64,000 nucleotides of DNA from Alitta virens (Eukaryota; Annelida; Polychaeta; Phyllodocida; Nereididae): positions 69,541,829-69,605,828 of the forward strand of contig OW028573.1 in the NCBI GenBank assembly GCA_932294295.1, read 5' to 3'. Under the pieces are notes generated by a model that made no database searches, had not been told where the DNA came from, and saw only the letters and a list, made by a program, of their open reading frames with translations. Positions 55,142 through 64,000 of the stretch are shown one piece after another. The translations under genes were made by a program, and so were the position numbers. Positions within the stretch are counted from its first letter, which is position 1. Each line of letters starts with the position of its first letter.

Positions 55142-58100
55142 GTAAGCTTACTTTTTTTTCTAATCAGTTATCAGGTCATGAATATTGGCAATAGTTTCAA
55201 CATGTTCAATATTGTTTGGGATTGCTTCATGTTTAATTGGCAGGGATAAGTTTAAAATGCGGGTATGAAAAAAGATGAGTGATTGATTGAAAAAAAAAAA
55301 AGATTTTGACCTGCTGATTCTAATCAAATGTATGTAGTATATACATAAAATCAATGGGTTAGAGCCAGGTTGAGGTAGAATTGCATGACATTTTCTTCAG
55401 TAGTTCAAACAACTGATGAATTGCACCAGACATATTTAATCTACTATTGTTAACAATTTGAGAAGAGTGGTTATCTTTTCAAAGGGATATGTTCTCCTTC
55501 AGAATTTAAGAAAATGCTGATGTTTCATGGGGACCAGATTAGTTTATCATCATGTGTATTTATTGACAGTGTGCTATTCTAGCTTGTGTTACTCATGGCA
55601 TGATAATGATTGGATGCTAAAGTCCCATGCTCACCGGCCATGCAAGAAAAAAAATTATTGAGGAAACTTGAACACCTGACATTACTCTGTGTTCACTTTG
55701 TTTTTGGACTTAAGTCTAATATCAACCCATGACGTCATATGCTTGGATTCAGTGAATGATGTCACAAACTAATTACTACTTCATTTTTTATTTTTTTAAT
55801 CGCCCCCAAACCCCCACTAAACTACATTTATGTTATTCTAATTGTGCTACAACTACAAAATATGGTAAAAATCACAATATATTTATATATAATAAAAAAC
55901 AGAATCACTACAATGTTACTACACCATTGGCACTTTTAAGTTAATATTAGACTTGACCCAATTTTTTTTTGGATTTTTTTAGAGGGGAAGCTATTGCTTT
56001 TCTGATCTATGAATTCCAATAACTAGGAGAAATGACAGAAACATTACTAATAGAACTAGTTTGAATTCACGAGGTCAGTCAAAGGAGTATGACTCATATG
56101 AGTTTTATAGAATTGTGTCATTAGATGGAATAATTTCTGATTGGATTACATCATGTGAATGCTTTGTAATGTGCATGGGAATGACTTGGTGACTCAGTGG
56201 TGTAGCTTTCTTTTAATTCAGTACTTAATCACTGATAACATACAGTGTATACACATTTGGATGAGTGCCTTGTGTTGAAAGAAGTCATGTTTACTTCACA
56301 GCTGAGAATGTCATCATCTTTGTTAAACACATATATATATGATGTTACATTTCAAAGCATTATGTAACATCTTAATTGTGAAGGCAAGTTTCTTTAGTGT
56401 AACAAATGTATGCTGTGCTATACTGGCATAGTATGATACAAGCATTGCGTTTGAAGTTTACTGATTATTGATTTGTTTAAAGCGTACTAGTCATGAGTCA
56501 GTGATGACTGATTGTCATTGACTATAGCTGCTGTTGTGATAGATATCACTAATTATTCAATATTAGTGAGTCATTAGAGCCATTCAATGGGTCATGTTTC
56601 TCACGCTGCTGCTGCAACAGGTGATGGGAGAGCATTGCTTCTCATGTGTCTGTAGCTGCAGGGCAACAGGTGAGATGGGATGAGGAGGCAGGTCATGATA
56701 ATTTCTCTGCTGCATAATGCCTACATTCAAGAATAAGAGAAGTCCATCTGAGCCGAGGTGCAGTCGGGGACACATACAATACCATACATTGTGTTGAAGG
56801 AAAGAGCATGTGCTCTCTACCTGTCATTGGGCAGATAAATTATTGTTACCATGACAACGTGCATGATGTGATGAAATTAAAATTATTAAGTTCTCACAGT
56901 TTTTATTTGTTTATTTGATATAATGATGAGAGCATATTAATACAAATCATATTAATGATTTGATCTTGCGTTATGAAAAATATAACGTATTGCACAACAT
57001 CGTAGAGTTTATGAAATATCTTTCTCAGTTCAGATTTGCAGTGTTATAACAGATGAGAGCCACTAGTCACTTATAAAAAGGTTCTGGAATAGTTTATGTA
57101 TTCTCACCTGCATTCCTAGTGTTTAACATGGCCAAATGGCCATGTGGCCTTGAGAAAAAGTCACCATGAGTGGTATGCCTAGTTTATGGTGCTGTCTGTT
57201 GTACCAGATGTTACCTGTGAGTCTGTCAATTTCAGCGGCATCTGATCTTGGCATCGTGTCATTTGTTTTTTTCTCTGTTAGAACTTATGTACTGTATTCA
57301 TCACATGGTCTACACAGATTGGTTTTTGTCTTTTTGATAAATGCCTTATAAACACTCTTTTCTTTTTTTCTTTTATTTCCTCTGGGGAAGTCATTACTCC
57401 TCATTCTCTTTCATTGCCAATTCATCATTGGTTATCTTAGCCATATCAGGAGCCTGATAATGGTCTTCACGAGTTAATGGGGAAATAGACAGAACACCAA
57501 TGACCATGCAATAGGATAATACGTGGTTGGAAAAGACTGTCTTTCCTTAATTACAGCTTAGAGGGATGTGATGCTGTGACAGTTAATTGCTGGAATCCAA
57601 ATGGTTTCAGATTTTATAATTTGGGAGAAAACGGACTGATGAGATCTGCTCGTGCTCAGAAGTTTTCCGTTTGTGGTGGATTGGCAAATTGTTGGGATCG
57701 ATATAAAGGATAACGTTTCGGTTGGAGTTGGTTGGTTCTGCAAATGACATGCTTGGGGCAAGAAGGGCTGCTTTGGCATTGAAAGTCTGGGCCCTTGTGT
57801 TGAGGTGGCTGGCCACTGTGGTGCTTGCTTTGGCCACTGAGGTGCTTTGCAGGTTTCTTGTGTCCTTTCAGCCTCTTCATCCTCTTTGCTTCAGCAACCG
57901 CTCTGAGATGTTGGCCACAACCACAACACACAATGCCCATAACTTGTAAAGCTGGCCACTCCTGGGTCCCCCAGATCAATACACTTACATTGTGGCTTAA
58001 ATGGATTAGGAACAGCTTGTAAGAGGCTGCTCCTATGATTATTGGGAATTTCCACAGTCATGGCACAAGTAAACTGTATATGCTGCCTGGCATTTGGCCT

Positions 58101-60430
58101 GATTTGTTGCATTTTATTGCCTCATTTCCCTCTGTGCATTGAAATGATGGATTATGCATCATTTTCATCGTATCAATGAGTAAATGACTGTTATAGAGCT
58201 GCACTGTGATGGTGTTCCATCAGTCACAGTTGACAATTGCATGCAGTGTAACCAACACTCAACTGCAACGAGACGAATTAAAAAGGAAAACTAAAGATAG
58301 AAAATTCTACTCATGATTCAAGAAAGATCTTGGCATTTTGTCATTTGTAATCAATAAAAAAAAACTACAGGACTTTGAAAAGACGGTAATTAGACTTTGC
58401 TAATGTGCTCTGACAGAGCACACAATGTCGTGTAAATGACTTTCGACATGGTATTGACAATGAGCAAAGAATACCTGACATTTGTAAGGTAATGAAAAAG
58501 GTTTCTGTATTTAATTTTTAAACCTTTAGGGTTACTCTTTATGCAGTATAAACGCTATCAATGTTGAGTGCAATTTTGAGATAATACTCGCCTAAATATT
58601 TTATATAAACATCATGAATTGAGTGCTGTTGATAATAACTGATATAGTATAATGTGTTGGTCCCCATGAAGTGATATATATTGGTCTAGCAGCAATGTGC
58701 CTTGTATAGAGCCATGTTTTCCTAGGTGGACAATGTAGAAGACATCTGTAAAAGCTGAGTAAATAGGCCTACATGCTGTCGATGGCCAACTCGGGACAGG
58801 AGTTCTTAGCCCTGTACATGTCTAGGCTGCTATGCACTAAGTATTGGTCTATTGGACACTTTCAAATGCTTCGTTGGTTTTGGCCTATAGTGGGAAGTAA
58901 TGATTCATTGACCTCCTTGGCAATTCTGTGGCATTGTACTATAGATTTTGGCTTAATTGGATTTTGTTGCATTGTCCAGTTGTCAGATGGGAAAGTGGGA
59001 GTGGTTCTCAGATTCTGGAGTTGTTCTTTCAGAATGAATGATGGTGTCTGTTAGAGGTTTTATATAATATTTATATATATCATATTTTGGTCGATATATG
59101 TAAGAAATTTAGAAAAGTTTGTGATCATGTACAGAGAATGTGATGGTTATGTTCTGTCAGATGTTTCAATGATAGTGTCTGTTACAGGTTTACCTCTGAG
59201 CTTTTAGTATAATGATATATGAATTTTAGCAATAAAAAGCGTTGTCATGTACATAGAATATGATGGAACCGTATGTGCCACTGTTTCTATTCTACACATT
59301 TCTATTATGGCTTATCATGCCTACGTTGGCAATGTAGTCAATGGCTAGGAGTGAGGAAGCTGCTGTCTATGATGTGGAACTTGTACATAATTAGAAGATC
59401 GTAAATATGGCTGGGGAAGCCTGAGGACCATGCAGGTCATGAGTGGCTCACTGTGGCTGGGGGATTAAGCAGGGCGCAGGTTGCTCTCCTCTGTTTTATG
59501 TTTCTCAAGGGCTGAGAGGGGCTCTAGGTCATCTGTGATGACTGATGAGAGGGAGAGATGTCCATCCACTGCTCACGTTGGTCACTGGTCAGCAGCTGCG
59601 AACATGTCCTTATACTCAGCAGCACTGTTAGCAGTGTCAGCATTTTGTGTTTGTATAACGAGTAGAAGTGGCAGTTCAGTTCTTTTGCGGGTCTGTTTCC
59701 AATCTGTGGATTTGTTTTCACATTCTTTTAGATTATGGGTGTATTGAATTTGACAATTAGCTCTACCATCCACTCATCAAGTGTACGACAAGGTGTACAT
59801 TTACAAAGCGTAGCTCTATTTCCAAAGGAAGAAAGATACTATTTACCTAGGCAACAAAGTCAGTTACATAATTACATAGTATGTAAAAATTTTGAGGTAA
59901 TTGATATGTGGACTTAGTAGATCATTCCTCTTTTACAGTGGTCTTGTGTGTGGAGTTACTTTAGACCAAACTCGCAGCACCTTTATGCGCACTACTTTCA
60001 AAACTTTTAGTAATGTATCATTCCGCTGACAGTCGCGATATTCAGAATGGGTAATTATGGCAGGCACCTTTTGAGCTGTGGAGCTGCTGTGACATGCCTG
60101 ACGATTTGGCTTCTCACTCAGTTCTCTGCTACTGGCTTTTTTCCATGCCTCAACTGGAGACCTGGAAAGAGAGAGAGAGAGAGAGACACAGGAAAAAGGT
60201 GGCAGTGGAAAGTGAAAGCTGACATTAAAAGGGCTGAGAGTTGGGTCGACATGTGAGCTCTCTTGCCACTTTACAGGTAATGACCGTGCATATGCCAGGG
60301 CACCAGGGCACCAGGGCTGAAGTCACTCCAGGCTATGACCAGATTTTCTGCAAGAAAAATAACACCATCGCCTGCCAATCAAACAGGCAATTCTGTGGGT
60401 CTGGTGTGGCACACACAGCTGATCACAACT
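55142..60430. other. long non-coding stretch, possible intron
   Basis: No frame here has family motifs or paired splice sites I trust. Moderately GC-rich patches (56.6-58.1 and 59.4-59.7 kb) give short frames on both strands without motif. A large intron of the candidate gene at 54 kb is one explanation. Confidence 0.4.
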
Positions 60431-60431
60431 G

Positions 60432-60770
60432 AGGGGTCCAGTGGTTAAGGTCTAGTATCTCAGCTGGACGTCGGTCGCATGAGACGTTCTATGTTGGGAC
60501 ACGTAGAAGACCCCACTCTTGGGGTAAATAGGTAACATGGGTAGGACTTCAAGCCTTATCTAGTCTCATCATTACGTCTGCCTCTGACTCAGCTACAGAC
60601 CAGTAGAATACATAGTAACATCTCTCCCATATGACAATCATTCGTCAATAGATCTCACTCCATGGTCATAGTTGACTAGTTGTTGATTCCTTATGAGTAC
60701 ATCTTGCAAGTACCACTTTAGTGCCCCGTGTGTATGATACTGGGGTGTTGCTATGAAACAAGTCATACCA
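60432..60770 (+). repeat. tRNA-derived SINE candidate
   Basis: The left end reads GGGTCCAGTGGTTAAGGTCT, a good polymerase III A box (TRGYNNAGTGG type). A weaker B-box-like GGTCGCATGAGACG follows at about 60473. A tRNA-unrelated body comes next, and the text runs into 'aattcaattcaattttattt' at about 60767-60790, a repeat-type tail. No target duplication was identified. Confidence 0.5.
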
Positions 60771-63700
60771 ATTCAATTCAATTTTATTTATTTACTTCGC
60801 TCAGCTTACACAATTATAACATATAAATAATACTAATATTATTGAGTAGAGCTGGGTGACCCCTCTAAGATGTTAAGGTACATCGCTACTGAGGGACCAC
60901 CCAAATGCCTTATACAAAGTTATGTACTAAATACATGGAGCCAGTGGACTGACACAAGCACAGTGGTTTTTGGGGAAAAGAAAAAAATAACATCAATCTA
61001 ATTAGCGTATAAAAGAGGATGGGAACCAATGGCCGGGATACTGAGGAGAAGACCTGATCACAAACTTTTCTACCAAGGAAGGTTGTTTGCAGTTGCTGCA
61101 TATATGTTATGTTTGCATGCTGAGATGCATTTAAAGCCCAAAAAGTCACTTAGCTAAGAGAAAGTTGCAATAAAACTTCTCCACGTCTTTCTGTGTTCCT
61201 ATAGGCATCTGAGGGTAATTATGGTGACGACGGTAAAAATTACTGTAATTGCCTTTGCGAAATTGTTGTGGAAACTTTGCAGAATGACTTGAAGAACAGG
61301 CTGCACCATGAGATTAGCATATAGACAGTGTAGTGTCAGTATAGTCAGCAAGCAGCAGCACTATGGTGTAACAGCAGCAGACATGCAGGCAAGCCTGGGG
61401 GCTTGATTCCAGAAATTAATTTAAAGCAGACAGATGATGTGATTTATTGGCAGGAGACCTCTTGCAATTAAATGTGCTTTATGTGTTGCTTGTGGTGGCA
61501 GCTGGTGTGGGGTTTAAGGCGTGGCATTTTGCTGCAGAAGAAAATAGTATGGGTTCGGTTGCTATAGGAGACCATGTTGGGTGTGTTTACTAACAGAGAG
61601 AACATTTGGTGATGTAATTGTGCGCTTCATTTAAAAGAGCTAGAGTGCTTGGTTCCCAGGCTGCCCGAGCCAAGCAGCTTTCATAGTAGAGTGACAGCTC
61701 ACAAATTTTCTTGCTTCTTGATCTCCAGGGAAGATGGATGAGGTTCGCAATTCAAAGGAAACTTAGGTAATTGAAGTGGCTGGGAGACTTTTACAGGCTC
61801 GGTCAGGCCTTGGGGGACCATGCAGCGTGATCATTGCAGATCACTCACTGCCTTCGCAGTGTGCCTTTTCCCCCGGCCCTGATCTCTTCAGAAAACCTTG
61901 AGCATCCATAAGCACCAAGGAAGACGCCACTAAGCCGTCAACAAACTTTCATTCGGCTAGCCAGTGTCACCTTCATCATGGCAGCCTGCATGTGGCCTTT
62001 GCTCTGCTTTGAAACCATCCTCCGACCTTCTGTTTCCTGAGATGTGAAACCGCACACGCCTTGCCTTGTCTTGCACATTGGCTTTCCTCATAGCTTGCCT
62101 TGCCTCACTGTCTGGGCTTCCTCCTGTGTTAAGTCTATACCGTCTTGTTCTGCTGCTCTTTAGCAGGTCAACGACCTCAAGGTGTGGCTCTCATGGGACC
62201 TGAGTGCTGCTGCTACTGCCACTGCCAGACTGAAGCATTTAGTCACTTTTGAAAGCCGGGCATTTGGTGGTCATTTGGACTAGTGCTGCGGTGCATTACG
62301 CACAATTGCAGGTCTTGCTGACCACTGGTCAGTTCGACTGCTGGCTCGTTAAGGGAGGCGGTGGGCAGGTCGTACTTATAAAGGATAATTGATTGGGCTC
62401 TTTGATGGGCCGGGATGGATGGCTGCACGAGGACGGCTCCTACTTCCACTCAGTCCCATGCCTGTGATCCCCAGCCAGATTTTCGTGTGACTACATACAC
62501 CGTCTGCCCACTGCCCCATGCAATCCCCTTCTGTGTAGTACATAGCCAATTGCTTTCATAGATTGCTTCTGCTTTTGTCTCACGTTTGCACCGACTCTAG
62601 CCACGTCTGTTTTCCCACTAACCATGTTGATGGTCACCCCATCCGTTAAGCAGCAAAATTAAATAGGCGCTGTATGGTATATACTTTCTGAAAGTACTGG
62701 TACATTTTTAAATATGTGAACATATTTTTAACTCGTCTTAATACTTTTGGTGGGCATTGTACTAAGAGAAAAACAGTTGAATTGCTAGTGACTTCCAGTA
62801 CTGTCATTCCCAAATTTGCAGTGCTGATGATTGGTGGCCCATAAAGAGCAACGAAAGGAAGAACTGAAAGAAGGAAAAAGAAAATCGTTTACAGAAAATC
62901 AACTTAATCTGGGTTGGATTGTCTGAGCTTGTTTGTCACTAGATTTCATTTGCCCCACTCAGGCTTGCTGGGGTGATTGCTTTCGGTAATGAATCTAAAC
63001 TTAATTCAGGTAATTTCAGCCATCGAAAAGGCAACATGACCTCAAGACGATTAGCTACAATAAGAAGTGATGGATTTGTGGAGCTTTATAAGCATTGCTT
63101 CTATGGGAGTGTAGTGAATGAGTGGCTAGCGAGCTGGCCTGCTTATTAATCCACTGCAGTCTCAAGCGATTTCCAGATGCGACAGGTGTAATTTGTGAAG
63201 CAGCTAGCTCGGCTTGGTCCATTGCTCTGAGAACCTACAGGTGGCTGCTGCATGTGTGCGGCTTAAGCTGTCAGCATTTCTCAGAACCCTCCGAGCATTG
63301 CTTTCTATGCTGAACGCATGGTCATCTTAAAAAATAAATAATTGAATGAAGAATTAGGTTTATTAAATGCCACTGTTAATATACCAAAACAAGGCTATTT
63401 TCGTCATTATACCAAAAGCATCATTGTATACATTCGCCAACCATGAACACAACATTCATTACTCTAAGTGCATGCATTTCAGCTTGCTACAAAATGAAGC
63501 TGCTTTATTGTCATGTCTATATTGCATGGAAATAAGCACCTGCAATACATGGAGCGCTTGCATAATCATCATGTTTATGTAACTGCATGGAAGTTCTGAC
63601 TTGAACTTGTTATCTGCTTATACTTATTGTAGACAAGTTGGGCCATGCATTGAAGACTGGTTGCATTTTCAAGACGAAACTATAAAACGTACTGCCGTAC

Positions 63701-64000
63701 TTTATAGTCAGCAATGGTTGTGGACTTATAGTAGTGCCCCATGATGAAAAAACAATGCTAAGGCAAAAGAAACGTACATATGGAAGGATATGATCGTTAT
63801 CTGAATATAAAGAAGGTGTGCATCATACAGATTAAAAACACACACTGCGAAAGTTTGTAGGGATTTGTACATGCCCGGGGATTCGAAATTGGGAACCTTG
63901 GGGATTGGAGAGGGCTTTTATGTCTTGAAATATGTCTTGTAATATCCAAGTATCTGGAAGTTGTCAGTACCATGGTATAAAAGGTATTTGTCTTTCAGAA
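60771..64000. other. no gene seen to the window end
   Basis: Mixed sequence with a GC-richer part at 61.2-62.5 kb. Frames are short and motif-free. The reverse complement of 60768-61190 ends in a short AATTG-type repeat and could be a LINE 3' tail. An acceptor-like TGTCTTTCAG ends at 63998, so an exon might start at 63999. Confidence 0.4.

Noticed and set aside
57558..58112. Overlapping frames of 70-107 codons on both strands
   Set aside because: Frames are open on both strands at once, without motifs or splice sites.

Overview
The window is animal nuclear DNA: AT-rich, with short exons bounded by GT-AG (and a few GC-AG) introns and many decayed mobile elements. Five genes can be assigned to animal families by reading exons in frame. 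Gene families, repeat types and compact size suggest an invertebrate, plausibly a deuterostome such as a hemichordate or echinoderm. I cannot name the species.

Layout. 1-2.5 kb: the 3' end of a cAMP-regulated Rap exchange factor (RAPGEF3/4, Epac-like) on +. 2.6-9 kb: a decayed LINE on -, a tRNA-derived SINE candidate, a tandem ~300-bp repeat and a Tc1/mariner remnant with TIRs and TA duplications. 11.9-12.4 kb: the last two exons of an unrecognised Cys-rich protein. 13.75-15.24 kb: an intronless five-TM protein with a large Cys-rich, glycosylated ectodomain, which I cannot place in a family. 15.4-24.7 kb: repeat-dominated, with three LINE remnants and two foldback-like elements carrying clear target-site duplications. 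About 25-30.85 kb: a decayed composite transposon candidate. It has inverted sub-terminal repeat arrays around a transposase-like ORF, a ubiquitin-specific protease remnant and an Ulp1/C48-type protease remnant, all on +. This is the most unusual object here. 31.2-33.5 kb: a GC-rich DIRS-like retroelement remnant on -.

35.9-53.6 kb is the gene-dense half: LRRC40 (+, 12 exons), then VTA1 (-, 6 exons, tail-to-tail with LRRC40), a GALNT11-like mucin-type O-glycosyltransferase (-, 12 exons) and TM2D1 (-, 5 exons). In all four the exon lengths sum exactly to an open frame (606, 290, 590 and 211 aa). One VTA1 intron and one GALNT intron must use GC donors to keep frame. A further + strand gene may begin head-to-head with TM2D1 near 54 kb and run through a long intron to or beyond the window end.

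The genes are ordinary housekeeping and membrane-system genes: VTA1 in ESCRT/MVB sorting, GALNT11 in Golgi O-glycosylation, TM2D1 as a small membrane protein, LRRC40 as an LRR scaffold, RAPGEF in cAMP-Rap signalling. There is no sign that they form a functional cluster. In human, LRRC40 and TM2D1 both lie on 1p31, which may reflect old linkage.
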